A stretch of 64,000 nucleotides of DNA from Alteromonas marina. Lineage in GTDB: Bacteria > Pseudomonadota > Gammaproteobacteria > Enterobacterales > Alteromonadaceae. The DNA lies in contig NZ_JWLW01000013.1 in the NCBI RefSeq assembly GCF_000808575.1, positions 52,076 to 116,075 on the forward strand, given 5' to 3'. The notes under the pieces are model-generated. The model saw only the letters and a list, made by a program, of their open reading frames with translations. It searched no databases and was not told the origin of the DNA. The position numbers and the translations under genes were made by a program. This document shows positions 11,968 through 22,878 of this stretch, piece after piece. Position 1 is the stretch's first letter. The number at the start of each line of letters is the position of its first letter.

Positions 11968-12043
<76 letters not shown>

Positions 12044-12109
12044 TTTTTCTTTTTTCCTATGCCAATCTTACGTACACTTGCTTACGAGTATTCATTCGGA
12101 GCAGACTGT

Positions 12110-12655
12110 ATGTCACTTTTTTCCAAATCATTTAAACCATTAGTTATCGTAACTGGCTTATTTTCTTTAAGCATGTCTGCGACTATTTACGCGCATGGCA
12201 ATGACCATGAAAATCATCACTTGCCGAAAGAGCAGCACAAGCACGCCAGTAAGCAATCAGATGTAATGGTTATGGATGGTTATGCCAGAGCAACATTTGC
12301 TTTGGCAAAAACCGGCGCAGTGTACTTTACTTTGCATAATCATAGTGACAGCGATAAAACACTGACGTCTGTTTCAGTATCAAACGATGTAGCAAGTGAA
12401 GCTCAAATCCACACAACGGTGATGGAGGAAGACGTGATGAAAATGCGTGAGCTAACTGACGGCGTTATAATAAAAGCGGGCGAAATGGTCTCTTTTGAAT
12501 CAGGCGGCCGTCATATCATGTTGATGGGGCTGACCAAAGGATTAGAAGAGGGCAGCGAAGTAGCACTAACCCTCACATTTAGCGATGGGAGTGAACTACC
12601 GGTTTTGCTACCTGTTAAAAAAGAAGCGGGCGAAAGCCACCATCACCACCATTAA
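12110..12655 (+). CDS. PCu(A)C family periplasmic copper chaperone
   Basis: DUF461/PCu(A)C protein that carries Cu(I) in the periplasm, typically to cytochrome oxidase. The ATG at 12110 is chosen because GGAG lies 8 bases upstream and a signal peptide (to SATIYAHG) follows directly; the frame is open from 12059. 181 residues. Family ligands are visible: His in AQIHTTVM, the Met cluster MEEDVMKM, and RHIMLMGL, in the expected H-M ... H-x-M order. A His-rich stretch follows the signal peptide and the protein ends in five histidines, extra metal-binding ends. Confidence 0.88.
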   Translation: MSLFSKSFKPLVIVTGLFSLSMSATIYAHGNDHENHHLPKEQHKHASKQSDVMVMDGYARATFALAKTGAVYFTLHNHSDSDKTLTSVSVSNDVASEAQIHTTVMEEDVMKMRELTDGVIIKAGEMVSFESGGRHIMLMGLTKGLEEGSEVALTLTFSDGSELPVLLPVKKEAGESHHHHH

Positions 12656-12841
12656 TAGAGTGGCTGAGGCAGAATGTATAAAGTCATCGATTAATGCGAT
12701 GAATGCAATCAACTAAACCGTTAATCTAAATCAAAATTTCTGTAGTACTATTAACTTATATTATTTAAACCAAGATTTTTCAGCGCCGATGAATGGGCTG
12801 AAGGTAAATCTAAAAAGGGTTTTAACGTTAAGGAGTGTGAC

Positions 12842-13315
12842 ATGAGCAAGATTGATATTGGTATTTCTGAGAGCGATCGTAACGCAGTAGCAGAAGGCCT
12901 TAAAAAGCTATTGGCCGACTCTTACACTTTGTACCTTCAAACGCATAATTTTCACTGGAACGTAGAAGGGCCGCAGTTCCGTGAATTGCACCTAATGTTT
13001 GAAGAGCATTACACAGAGCTTGCCGAAGCGGTAGACGAAATTGCAGAGCGTATTCGTACTCTAGGTGTTGCTGCACCGGGCACATATAAGTCGTTCGCTG
13101 AGCTTAGTTCAATTGAAGAAGTGGAAGGTGTGCCTGAAGCGACGGAAATGGTGAGATTGTTAACTCACGGTCATGAGCAAGTTGTGAAAACTTGCCGTGA
13201 ATCGTTAAAGCTAGCGCAAGACGCAGACGATGAGTCATCTGCAGCGTTAATTGGCGATCGTATGCGCGTTCACGAAAAAACTGCGTGGATGCTTCGCGCA
13301 ACATTACCAAAGTAA
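12842..13315 (+). CDS. dps: Dps-family ferritin-like protein
   Basis: DNA-binding protein from starved cells / miniferritin: a dodecamer that oxidises and stores iron and shields DNA. The 157 residues contain the ferroxidase helix pair [17 protein letters not shown] and [27 protein letters not shown] (His, His, Asp, Glu ligands). AAGGAG precedes the ATG by 7 bases. The short N-terminus has only one Lys near its start, so DNA binding through an N-tail may be weak. Followed by a strong terminator. Confidence 0.93.
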   Translation: MSKIDIGISESDRNAVAEGLKKLLADSYTLYLQTHNFHWNVEGPQFRELHLMFEEHYTELAEAVDEIAERIRTLGVAAPGTYKSFAELSSIEEVEGVPEATEMVRLLTHGHEQVVKTCRESLKLAQDADDESSAALIGDRMRVHEKTAWMLRATLPK

Positions 13316-13400
13316 ATCGCTATATAAGTGCGGTGACGGTGGTTTAACTTAGGCTCAATCGACTAGGCACCTTTATCGCATAAGCAAGTGAAATTATCAC

Positions 13401-13430
13401 AAAGGGTACAGCAGCGCTGTGCCCTTTTTT
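13401..13430 (+). terminator. Rho-independent terminator after dps
   Basis: GGGTACAGC-AGC-GCTGTGCCC (one G-U pair) followed by TTTTTT, about 85 bases after the dps stop. Confidence 0.88.
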
Positions 13431-13462
13431 GTATACTGCCTTCCACTAAAAATAATAGAAGA

Positions 13463-13491
13463 AGCCTGTGTCAACGCTTACACGGCTTTTT
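13463..13491 (+). terminator. Hairpin with T-run just upstream of the PQQ dehydrogenase gene
   Basis: AGCC(T)GTGT / ACACGGCT with an 8-base loop, then TTTTTAAAA. It covers the GTG at 13468 that an open-frame search would take as the start of the next gene, and so argues for a later start there. It may be a second terminator or a leader structure. Confidence 0.5.
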
Positions 13492-13509
13492 AAAATGAGG
13501 CTCCTAGCG

Positions 13510-14691
13510 ATGAAACCATCAACTATTTTAGCTGTACCATCCAAACCTGTGAGCGCGCTGGCGCAGTCACTTGCTTGTGTATTGGCGCTTACGATCAGCC
13601 AATCCGCTTTAGCTCACGGAGACCACAAACATGGCGAAGCGCATGAAATCACCGACAGCGATATTACCGTAACCACGCTTGCTGAAGGGCTTGTTCATCC
13701 TTGGGGAATGGCATTTTTGCCAAATGGCGATCTGCTAGTTACGGAACGTGAAGGTGGCATTCAGCGTTTATCAAAAGACGGTAAGTTATCAGGACGTCTA
13801 GGTAATGTGCCTAAGGTAGTTGCGCAAAACCAAGGTGGTATGTTGGACATCGCTATCGACCCGGATTTTGCCAGCAATAACACTATCTACTTCTGTTACA
13901 GCAAAGCGAGTGAGGTTGAGGGCAAGCCGGGCAGCAGCAGTAGTGTTGCAAAAGCCACGCTTACTAATTCAGGCCTTGAAAATGTTGATGTTATCTTTAG
14001 TGCCGACTCAATCGTCGATAACGGCTTTCACTTTGGCTGTCGTCTAGCGTTCGATGCTAAAAAGCATTTGTACGTCACAATGGGCGACCGTTATAAGTAT
14101 ATGAAAGAAGCACAAAATACCGATAACCACTTCGGTAAAATTGTACGCATAAAGCGTGACGGCAGCGCAGTAGAAGATAACCCTTTCACAGACGGCAAAG
14201 CCCCTGAAATATTCAGCTATGGTCACCGCAACGTGCAAGGCGTTACTATTCATCCTGAAACTGGTGCGGTATGGGCGATGGAGCATGGCCCGAAAGGTGG
14301 TGATGAAATCAATATCCTTGAGCGCGGTGCAAACTACGGTTGGCCTGTGATTACCTATGGCGTTGACTATAGTGGCGACATTATCAGCGACAAAACCCAT
14401 ATGGATGGTATGAAGCAGCCTTGGTTGTACTGGGACCCGTCTATTGCACCAAGCGGCCTAACCTTCTACCAAGGCGACATGTTCAAAGAGTGGAACGGCG
14501 ATATATTAGTGGGTTCGTTGAAATTTACCCACCTTCGCCGTATCAAGGTAGAAGGTGGAAAGCCCGAAGAGCAGTTTGAATATGTTCGTGACAATCACGC
14601 CCGTATTCGCGACGTTGAAGTTGGCCCAGAAGGTGCCATTTACTTACTGACCGATGCACCGAACGGCAAAGTATTAAAGCTAACCAAATAG
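13510..14691 (+). CDS. PQQ-dependent sugar dehydrogenase family protein (YliI/Asd-like)
   Basis: Soluble, periplasmic six-bladed beta-propeller of the glucose/sorbosone dehydrogenase family, oxidising aldose sugars with PQQ. The start at 13510 is preferred: AGG 9 bases upstream and a signal peptide ending QSALA|HG. Starts at 13468 (GTG) and 13495 (ATG) are in frame, but 13468 sits in a hairpin. Family segments: HPWGMAFLPNGDLLVTERE, NQGGMLDIAIDPDF, GDRYKYMKEAQNTDNHFGK, SYGHRNVQG, WAMEHGPKGGDEIN and GANYGWP. A His-rich segment follows the signal peptide. 393 residues from this start. Confidence 0.83.
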   Translation: MKPSTILAVPSKPVSALAQSLACVLALTISQSALAHGDHKHGEAHEITDSDITVTTLAEGLVHPWGMAFLPNGDLLVTEREGGIQRLSKDGKLSGRLGNVPKVVAQNQGGMLDIAIDPDFASNNTIYFCYSKASEVEGKPGSSSSVAKATLTNSGLENVDVIFSADSIVDNGFHFGCRLAFDAKKHLYVTMGDRYKYMKEAQNTDNHFGKIVRIKRDGSAVEDNPFTDGKAPEIFSYGHRNVQGVTIHPETGAVWAMEHGPKGGDEINILERGANYGWPVITYGVDYSGDIISDKTHMDGMKQPWLYWDPSIAPSGLTFYQGDMFKEWNGDILVGSLKFTHLRRIKVEGGKPEEQFEYVRDNHARIRDVEVGPEGAIYLLTDAPNGKVLKLTK

Positions 14692-14693
14692 CA

Positions 14694-14799
14694 TAATACC
14701 AGTCCGCATAGATAAGTGCTCACTCAGAAGGCGCTGGCAAGCTTCATAGCGAAGCGTGGGAATGCAGGAATGGCTGTTCCCTTTCAAATTCTGGTATAA
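14694..14799. repeat. Putative MITE/REP-like intergenic element
   Basis: A block of about 105 bases bounded by ATACCAG (14696-14702) and CTGGTAT (14791-14797), with no coding potential, containing the imperfect hairpin CTTCATAGCGAAG. Small elements with ATACCAG-like ends are common between genes in Alteromonadales. Only one copy is in this window, so the call is tentative. Confidence 0.35.
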
Positions 14800-14813
14800 G
14801 ACGTAGAATGAGA

Positions 14814-14862
14814 AAAGGCGCCACTTCATTGTTATTGTAAAATGAAGTAAGCGCCCTTTTTA
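14814..14862. terminator. Bidirectional terminator between convergent genes
   Basis: A long stem (GGCGC, then ACTTCATT pairing AATGAAGT, then GCGCC) flanked by AAAA on the left and TTTTTAT on the right. It serves both the PQQ dehydrogenase gene and the convergent S9 peptidase gene. Confidence 0.85.
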
Positions 14863-14891
14863 TTTATAAAGACATCGGGTCTCGTATTGAC

Positions 14892-17000
14892 TTATTCGCT
14901 GTCGTTACCCTTTTTGTAACGTTCAAACCACGCCACAATATTTCCTACTTTCTGTATTAAGCGAGAAGGGCGGCTTGCAATGCCGTGTGAAGCCCCTGGA
15001 ATCCGCACCATTGCAGCATCTACGCCCTGTAACTTCAAGGCTTGATAATACTGCTCTGTCTCGCTAATTGGCGTACGGTGATCGGCTTCACCGGTTAGCA
15101 ACATGGTTGGTGTTACCACGTTGCCCACCAGACTTAGCGGACTGCGCTGCCATAACTTATCGGCAATATTCCATGGCATATCTGCCATCCAGTAGTTGCT
15201 AAAGTACGGGTATGCGTCGGCAGTCAATGAAAAGCTCATCCAGTTAATAACCGGCTTCGCCACAACAGCTGCACTAAAACGATCAGTCTTACCAATGGAC
15301 CATGCGGTAAGGGTTCCGCCGCCTGAGCCGCCAGTAATAAACAGATTCTCTGAATCTATATAGCCTTGTTTAACAACTGCGTCTACCACGTCCATCAGGT
15401 CGTTATAATCTTCTGACGGATAGTTATGGTGGATCAAATTACCAAAGTCTTCACCGTAAGAGCTGCTGCCCCTTGGGTTAGCCCATACCACGACATAACC
15501 TTGCGCGGCCATTAGCTGAATTTCCATGGCAAAATGAGGGCCGTAGGCAGCATGCGGGCCGCCGTGAATTTCTAATATAAGCGGGTATTTTTTGCTGCTA
15601 TCAAATCCAGGAGGCAATGCAATCCATGCGTCGATAGGTAGCTCGTCAACACTTGATACTACGGAAAGGTCTTGTACTTCTGCCAGCGCTTTATGACCAA
15701 GTGCGTCGCTGTTTAAATCGGTGAGTTGCGTATCGCCTTTACCTTTTCTATAAAGCGCTAGGTCGCCAGGCACAGTGCGGCTTGCCGTGGTGTAAACAAT
15801 GTCGCCTTTATCACTAACGGCAAAGTCGCCCGACGTGTAAGGGCGTCCAAACGCTTGTCCACCTATGCTAACGTCGATCGGTTTCACATCGCCTTTCAGG
15901 TTCACCGCAGCAAGTTTAGTTTCGCCATGATCAAGGTAAGAAAAGATTAATCCTCGGCTGTCTTTGCGCCATTCAAATTTGCCTAGGCTTCTATCTAGTG
16001 ACGTGGTTAATCGAGTGATGTCACCACTTTCAAGCTCAAGTACAACTAGGTCGCCATTCTGATAAGAAAGCTTTCTGTCATTGAGCTGAGTAAACGCCAA
16101 GTATTTTCCGTCCGGACTCAAGGTTGGTCTACCTTCAGGCCCTTCAATATCGGTAACTTGTTCAACTGCCGCTGTATTCACATTCACTTTATAGATGTCG
16201 CTAAACAAAGGGTGCAGCGCGTAGTCTTCTCGTTGTAGTGTGGCAAAATAAATCCAGTCATTCTCTTTAGAGAAAGAAAGGGTGCCGCCGCTAGGGAATT
16301 TTCCAGTTGTCAATTGACGCGGCGTACCGCCTTCAACAGGCAGAACAAATATCTGGTCAAAGCCTTCACGCAAGTAGCCTCTTCCGTCACCTCTATACTG
16401 CACCGCATCAATATAGGTGCCTGGGTCAGCCCACTTTGCTCCTTTAGGCTTGCTCGGCATGCCGGTAAACAATGGCTTTTGCTTTTCTTCAGTAAACTGG
16501 GTGAAGGCTAAGGTTTTGCTGTCATGAGACCAGGTTAACTGACGAGGTGCTTCGCTGGTGTTGGTCAAGCGCACAGACTGCATGGTATCTAAGTAATAAA
16601 GATGGATTTGTGCGCGGCCGTTGACCGATTTTGTATATGCCACCATTTTACCGTTGGGCGATAAGGTAGCCTGTGACAAGTTTTCATCTACACCAATAAA
16701 CGGGCGATGCTCACCGGATTTAATATTTACTTGCCAAAGTCGGCTTTGCCTTCCGTCAGTCATAATATCCATGCTCTGACGAGAATAAATTATCGTATCC
16801 TTGTTAAGAAACTGTGGGTTGGCGACAAACTCTAAGTTAAAAGTGTCATCGTATGTCAGCGCATTTAAGCTAGTCGAATCAGAGGCAGATTCCTGCAACG
16901 CATTGGCCTGACTTATACCTAAAACCAATAGTGATACTGCAGTCGAGGTAACACATAAGCCTTTTCGTGCGGAGCGAAAGGCGAAACGAGACGCAAACAT
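14892..17000 (-). CDS. Exported S9 family prolyl oligopeptidase-like peptidase
   Basis: 702 residues. Signal peptide to SQANA-LQ, then a TolB/WD40-type propeller (repeats such as LSPNGKMVAYT, LSPDGKYLAFT) over about residues 50-430, and a C-terminal alpha/beta hydrolase. The catalytic triad is visible: Ser559 in GGSGGG, Asp640 in GEADHRTP and His672 in PGASHGI. The family cleaves short peptides (dipeptidyl-peptidase IV or acylaminoacyl-peptidase type); the exact specificity is not readable. Convergent with the PQQ dehydrogenase gene. The 283 bases upstream hold no other gene. Confidence 0.9.
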   Translation of the reverse strand: MFASRFAFRSARKGLCVTSTAVSLLVLGISQANALQESASDSTSLNALTYDDTFNLEFVANPQFLNKDTIIYSRQSMDIMTDGRQSRLWQVNIKSGEHRPFIGVDENLSQATLSPNGKMVAYTKSVNGRAQIHLYYLDTMQSVRLTNTSEAPRQLTWSHDSKTLAFTQFTEEKQKPLFTGMPSKPKGAKWADPGTYIDAVQYRGDGRGYLREGFDQIFVLPVEGGTPRQLTTGKFPSGGTLSFSKENDWIYFATLQREDYALHPLFSDIYKVNVNTAAVEQVTDIEGPEGRPTLSPDGKYLAFTQLNDRKLSYQNGDLVVLELESGDITRLTTSLDRSLGKFEWRKDSRGLIFSYLDHGETKLAAVNLKGDVKPIDVSIGGQAFGRPYTSGDFAVSDKGDIVYTTASRTVPGDLALYRKGKGDTQLTDLNSDALGHKALAEVQDLSVVSSVDELPIDAWIALPPGFDSSKKYPLILEIHGGPHAAYGPHFAMEIQLMAAQGYVVVWANPRGSSSYGEDFGNLIHHNYPSEDYNDLMDVVDAVVKQGYIDSENLFITGGSGGGTLTAWSIGKTDRFSAAVVAKPVINWMSFSLTADAYPYFSNYWMADMPWNIADKLWQRSPLSLVGNVVTPTMLLTGEADHRTPISETEQYYQALKLQGVDAAMVRIPGASHGIASRPSRLIQKVGNIVAWFERYKKGNDSE

Positions 17001-17283
17001 AGTTGTTCCTTTTGTTATTGTTTTTTGCGCTGAGCGCGATAGGTAGAATGTTCGCTGTCGTGTGCTTAGCGTAAATCCTAACGCAAATGTAGCAACCTGC
17101 GAACCTTGTCTCTAACCATATCGCTTTCGTTTCTTTTATGTAAAGCGTGTGCGGTGAAGAGGCTGGATTGTCCGTTAAAAGAACATATCCAACATTAAGC
17201 GGAACGTTTAACAACGCAGGGCGCTAGCAATGGCGGTTGTCATTTTTAAAAGAGAGCTGGCCGCCCTTTAAGTCATTTGAGCT

Positions 17284-17616
17284 TTATTCGCCTTTAAGGC
17301 TAATTTTGCCTACAAGAATATCTTTAAACATGACCCAGTCGCCCATTAGGCTGTAAAGCGGGTGCTTAAATGTTGCAGGGCGATTTTTCTCAAAGAAGAA
17401 ATGACCTACCCACGCGAAACCGTAACCTACTAGCGGAATAAACCACAGTAGCGACCAATCAGCCATGAATACCGCTAGTGCTATAACGCCGAGAACCAGC
17501 CACGAGCCGATAAAATGAAGCGTACGGCATGTACTATCCCTATGTTCATTTAAGTAAAACGGGTAGAACTCTTTGAATGAAGCAAAATGCGTGTCAGCGC
17601 GTGTTTGTGTAGACAT
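17284..17616 (-). CDS. DUF962/Mpo1-like membrane protein
   Basis: 110-residue inner-membrane protein of the YGL010w/Mpo1 family; the yeast member is an Fe(II) dioxygenase that alpha-oxidises 2-hydroxy fatty acids. Conserved features are FYLNEHRDSTCRTLHFIGSW (His ligands), two central membrane segments, WVGHFFFEKNRPATFKHPLYS, and a C-terminal WVMFKDIL. The bacterial function is not established. Divergent from the chaperedoxin gene, with paired palindromes in between. Confidence 0.8.
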   Translation of the reverse strand: MSTQTRADTHFASFKEFYPFYLNEHRDSTCRTLHFIGSWLVLGVIALAVFMADWSLLWFIPLVGYGFAWVGHFFFEKNRPATFKHPLYSLMGDWVMFKDILVGKISLKGE

Positions 17617-17693
17617 AAAACCCTCTCGGCCATAAGCATGTATTTTGCAGAAGTAGAGTGACTTAATAGTAATGGTTTACACTACATTAACAT

Positions 17694-17727
17694 TCTATTT
17701 TGAAATAGATTGTCGTGAATACGACAA
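17694..17727. promoter_or_regulatory. Two adjacent palindromes in the divergent Mpo1-like / cnoX intergenic region
   Basis: TCTATTTTGAAATAGA (17694-17709) is directly followed by TTGTCGT-GAAT-ACGACAA (17710-17727). Each is a perfect or near-perfect dyad of operator size, placed between divergent genes. No T-run follows, so a terminator is unlikely. The binding factor is unknown. Confidence 0.4.
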
Positions 17728-17904
17728 AAAGAGAATGAGTTTTCGCAAACATGCGTGCTCACTGGCGCAGATCCAGCAATGTGGCGAATTAAAAGGTGCG
17801 TCCTAGTGCAAGGCGCGGTGACCAAAGTTAGCCTTCCTTAACCTTGTAATTTCAGGCCGTCTGCCCCATATTCCTCTCAATACAAGAAATTAAAGGCCTG
17901 CGTT

Positions 17905-18774
17905 ATGGAAAATCTCGTTGCGAATAGCCAAGCAACCATCGTAGATATTACGGTAGAAAACTTTCAACAAATCATCATTGAAGCGTCGCAAGATAAGCTG
18001 GTGCTAATCGATTTTTGGGCAGATTGGTGCGAGCCCTGTAAAGACCTTATGCCTATTTTGGAAAAGCTAGCGGGTGAATATAGCCAGCACTTGATCCTGG
18101 CTAAAGTAGACTGCGAAGCCCAGCAAGAAGTCGCTGCACAGTTTGGTATTAGAAGTCTACCAACTGTGATGGTGGTGCAAAATGGTCAACCAGTCGATGG
18201 CTTTGCGGGTGTGCAACCTGAGCAGCAAATTCGCGAAATGCTCGCTAAATATTTACCTAATCCTGAAGACGATCTACTTGCCACTGCTGGCAAAGCGATT
18301 CAGCAAGGTGATTATGCAGAGGCACTGCCCGCAGCTAAAGAAGCCCTAGCGCTTAACCCAGATAACGTAAACGCTAAATATATGCTTATTGATTGCTACG
18401 TTGAAACCGGTTCTATTGATACAGCTAAAGCTTTGCTTGAAGAGATTAAGCTGGTGGATCAAGACTCTCGCTATAAAAGTTTGGCAGGGAAAATTGAACT
18501 GGCAGAGCAAGCGGCAGACACCCCTGAAATTCGTCAGCTTCAAGCAGCGGTAGAGGCGAACCCAGACGACTTGCAGCTTAAAGTTGATTTAGCGGTACAG
18601 TTGCAGCAAGCGAACAAAGCACAAGATGCACTAGAACTTCTTTATAGTGTGTTAAAGAAAGAACTTGGGTTTGGCGATGCTAGAAAGCTAATGATGGATA
18701 TGATGAATGCATTAGCCGACGGCGACCCACTTAAGTCGGAATACCGCCGTAAAGTATACAGTTTATTGTATTAA
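17905..18774 (+). CDS. cnoX: Thioredoxin-TPR chaperedoxin (CnoX/YbbN-like)
   Basis: 289 residues: a thioredoxin domain (about 10-120) followed by TPR repeats (from about residue 125). CnoX protects proteins under oxidative (HOCl) stress as a holdase and hands clients to GroEL or DnaK. Here the site is W41-C42-E43-P44-C45, so both cysteines are present, unlike E. coli YbbN (SxxC). This matches redox-active CnoX forms such as that of Caulobacter. Cis-Pro segment RSLPTVM. Start ATG at 17905. Confidence 0.88.
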   Translation: MENLVANSQATIVDITVENFQQIIIEASQDKLVLIDFWADWCEPCKDLMPILEKLAGEYSQHLILAKVDCEAQQEVAAQFGIRSLPTVMVVQNGQPVDGFAGVQPEQQIREMLAKYLPNPEDDLLATAGKAIQQGDYAEALPAAKEALALNPDNVNAKYMLIDCYVETGSIDTAKALLEEIKLVDQDSRYKSLAGKIELAEQAADTPEIRQLQAAVEANPDDLQLKVDLAVQLQQANKAQDALELLYSVLKKELGFGDARKLMMDMMNALADGDPLKSEYRRKVYSLLY

Positions 18775-18918
18775 GCTTTAAAAGCGCTTTAAAAGTAGTT
18801 AAAGCGTGAAAACGGTCATTTTGACTTCAATAAATGGGGCGTGCGACTTTGTGCTGGTGAACAAAAAATTGTAACTATGCGCTTTTATTTTTCACCAGCG
18901 CATTGATAAACCCATTTA

Positions 18919-19344
18919 CTAAGGCTGAACAATAGGGGAAAAACCTTCTTTGTGCAGCCAGTTTAGAGCTTGAAAGTACTTTTGAAAATATTCTCGTTCG
19001 TAGTTGCTAGTTTCAAACTCCCGTTGCTTAGAGGGGTGCGTTCTTTCTAACTGGGCTCGCCTTACCATGCCAGTCTCCAGCACATAAGCAGAGCGAGTTA
19101 ATCCTCGCGAAATGTTCACCTTAATTGCCTCGGCTAACCGAGTTTGGCAATCTGGAGTAGATAACACCCAGCGGCGACCGTCCATTAGGGCAGCCCAAGG
19201 CTTATTGTCGAACTTAGCGATAAGTTCATGCATTTCTTCTATAAAAAACTCTGTCGTTTTCAGGTTCCACGCCCCGGTTGCAAACACCTCAAGTACGTTA
19301 CCTGAGACATCCAATGAATAATTTCCGTATTTAGGAAAACGCAT
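18919..19344 (-). CDS. Hypothetical protein, STAS/SpoIIAA-like size and pattern
   Basis: 141 residues, not recognised as a named family. The layout (FATGAWNLKTTEFFIEEM, then KPWAALMDGRRWVL, an amphipathic helix and a short strand AYVLETG) resembles STAS-like proteins, but this is only a fold impression. No membrane segment or signal. Convergent with cnoX. Confidence 0.6.
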   Translation of the reverse strand: MRFPKYGNYSLDVSGNVLEVFATGAWNLKTTEFFIEEMHELIAKFDNKPWAALMDGRRWVLSTPDCQTRLAEAIKVNISRGLTRSAYVLETGMVRRAQLERTHPSKQREFETSNYEREYFQKYFQALNWLHKEGFSPIVQP

Positions 19345-19608
19345 AAAATACCTTTAATGTTTGTCTGCGTGGAACAGACGGAGCTTGCTAACTCAGCTAA
19401 CAAAAACATCTTGCCTCTTTAGGGTATAGCAGAGTTCTTAAAATTTGCTGTGATTGTGTTTATATAAGAAATATCACTAAGCACGTCGATTTGGGCAAAA
19501 CAATTTACACTTAATTTGTAAATAAATGTTTTGTTGCAGGCGCAGAATCATGCGAAAAATAAAGAAGTCTGTTAGGGTTTACGCAGTTTTTATATTGGGC
19601 AATAGAGC

Positions 19609-20787
19609 ATGGCATATCAGCATTTTTATACGGGTTTTCTTAATGCGAACAAAGGTAAACAGCATTATGCGTGTCACAGCCACTACTTTTGGCCCGACTG
19701 CACGCGTGATGCAATGCTCAACTACTGGGATGACAGCGCTAAGTATGTTGACGAAAAATGGGGATATTTCTTCCAAACTTTGGTGCCAGAGCTACAGCAG
19801 CGCATTAGCAACATACTGAACACGGGTGCACCACAGCAAATCGTTTTTGCGCCCAATACCCATGAGCTGCTTTATCGCGTAATGAGCTGCATCGATAGTA
19901 CTGCGCCTTATAAAGTAGTGTCGACAGACAGCGAGTTTCACAGTTTTCAGCGCCAAGCGACTAGGATGCAAGAGCAGGGTGCGATAGAACTTATTACCGT
20001 ACCTACTAAACCCTACGATACGTTTGCGTCGCGCTTTAAGGCCGCCATTGCCGAACACGATCCCGAGCTGGTTTTCTTTAGTCAGGTGTTTTTTAATTCC
20101 GGATACGTGGTGAACGATGTCACAGATATCGTAAATAGCGTAACTAACGACAATACCCTTATTGTGGTTGATGGCTATCACGGGTTTATGGCAAAGCCTA
20201 CCGATATAGCGAACATTGCCCACCGAGCCTTTTATCTTGCCGGTAGTTACAAATATGCTCAGGCAGGAGAGGGGGCATGTTTTGCGCACGTACCCGTGGG
20301 CTGTGAGCTAAGACCTGCTTACACAGGCTGGTTTGCAGAGTTTGGCGAGCTAGATAAGCCTCGCAAGGTTGGCGGCAAAGAGGGCGTTCAATATAGTCTA
20401 GATGGAATGCGCTTTGCTGGTGCGACCATGGATTTTACCGCGCTCTACAGATTAAGAGCCGTGCTTCGCATGTTCGACGACAATGGCATTGATGTAGCCA
20501 CAGTTAACGAATATATAATGGGCATGCAGCGCACATTTCTAGAGAAACTTGCTACCTGCAACCATCCCTTGCTAAACGAAAAACATCTAGCAGTAAGTGA
20601 TGAAGCAAACCGAGGGCACTTCCTTACCTTTGAATTAGATAGTGCCGATGAAACAAAAGCCCTTGCTTCAGCGCTTAAAGAGCACCATATCCTTACCGAT
20701 TTTAGAGGAAACCGTTTACGGTTTGGTTTTGGTCTGTACCACACCCCTGAGTACATTGATTTAACCGCACTGAATCAGAAAGCGTAA
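19609..20787 (+). CDS. PLP-dependent class V aminotransferase / kynureninase-like protein
   Basis: 392 residues of fold-type I. PLP-site features: VVDGYHGFMA (Asp and His for the cofactor ring) and AGSYKYAQAGEGACF, with the Schiff-base Lys in the SYKYAQAGEG context typical of kynureninase-like proteins. The N-terminal CHSHYFWPDCTRDAM segment also recalls kynureninase. The reaction is unknown: no tryptophan-catabolism genes are nearby. Start ATG at 19609; the ribosome site is weak (GGGCAATAGAGC). Confidence 0.78.
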   Translation: MAYQHFYTGFLNANKGKQHYACHSHYFWPDCTRDAMLNYWDDSAKYVDEKWGYFFQTLVPELQQRISNILNTGAPQQIVFAPNTHELLYRVMSCIDSTAPYKVVSTDSEFHSFQRQATRMQEQGAIELITVPTKPYDTFASRFKAAIAEHDPELVFFSQVFFNSGYVVNDVTDIVNSVTNDNTLIVVDGYHGFMAKPTDIANIAHRAFYLAGSYKYAQAGEGACFAHVPVGCELRPAYTGWFAEFGELDKPRKVGGKEGVQYSLDGMRFAGATMDFTALYRLRAVLRMFDDNGIDVATVNEYIMGMQRTFLEKLATCNHPLLNEKHLAVSDEANRGHFLTFELDSADETKALASALKEHHILTDFRGNRLRFGFGLYHTPEYIDLTALNQKA

Positions 20788-20843
20788 GTCGTTGCTTTAA
20801 ACATACGTAAATATTAACGTCACACTTATTTAAGGATAGTTTT

Positions 20844-21026
20844 ATGGAGTGGCTACTACCCGCTTTAGCGTTTGTACTTATTATAGAAGGAATAGGGCCG
20901 CTTCTTTTTCCTAATAAATGGCGCAATTATTTACTTCAGATAAGCCAACAGCCCAGCAATCAACTGCGTCAAATTGGCGGAACCCTTGTGATAATAGGCG
21001 CACTACTGCTGTTTTATTTCAGTTGA
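20844..21026 (+). CDS. yjeT: DUF2065 small inner-membrane protein YjeT
   Basis: 60 residues with two hydrophobic helices (MEWLLPALAFVLIIEGIGPLL and the C-terminal GGTLVIIGALLLFYF) joined by a basic loop, PNKWRNYLLQ. Function unknown. In E. coli yjeT lies directly upstream of purA, as here, although the gap is larger (about 500 bases). Confidence 0.82.
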   Translation: MEWLLPALAFVLIIEGIGPLLFPNKWRNYLLQISQQPSNQLRQIGGTLVIIGALLLFYFS

Positions 21027-22828
<1,802 letters not shown>

Positions 22829-22850
22829 TAGTTTCACATTAAATATGTTT

Positions 22851-22878
22851 AAAAGCCCAGTGTTCACTGGGCTTTTTT
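22851..22878 (+). terminator. Rho-independent terminator after purA
   Basis: AAGCCCAGTG-TT-CACTGGGCTT followed by TTTT, 22 bases after the stop. Confidence 0.93.
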
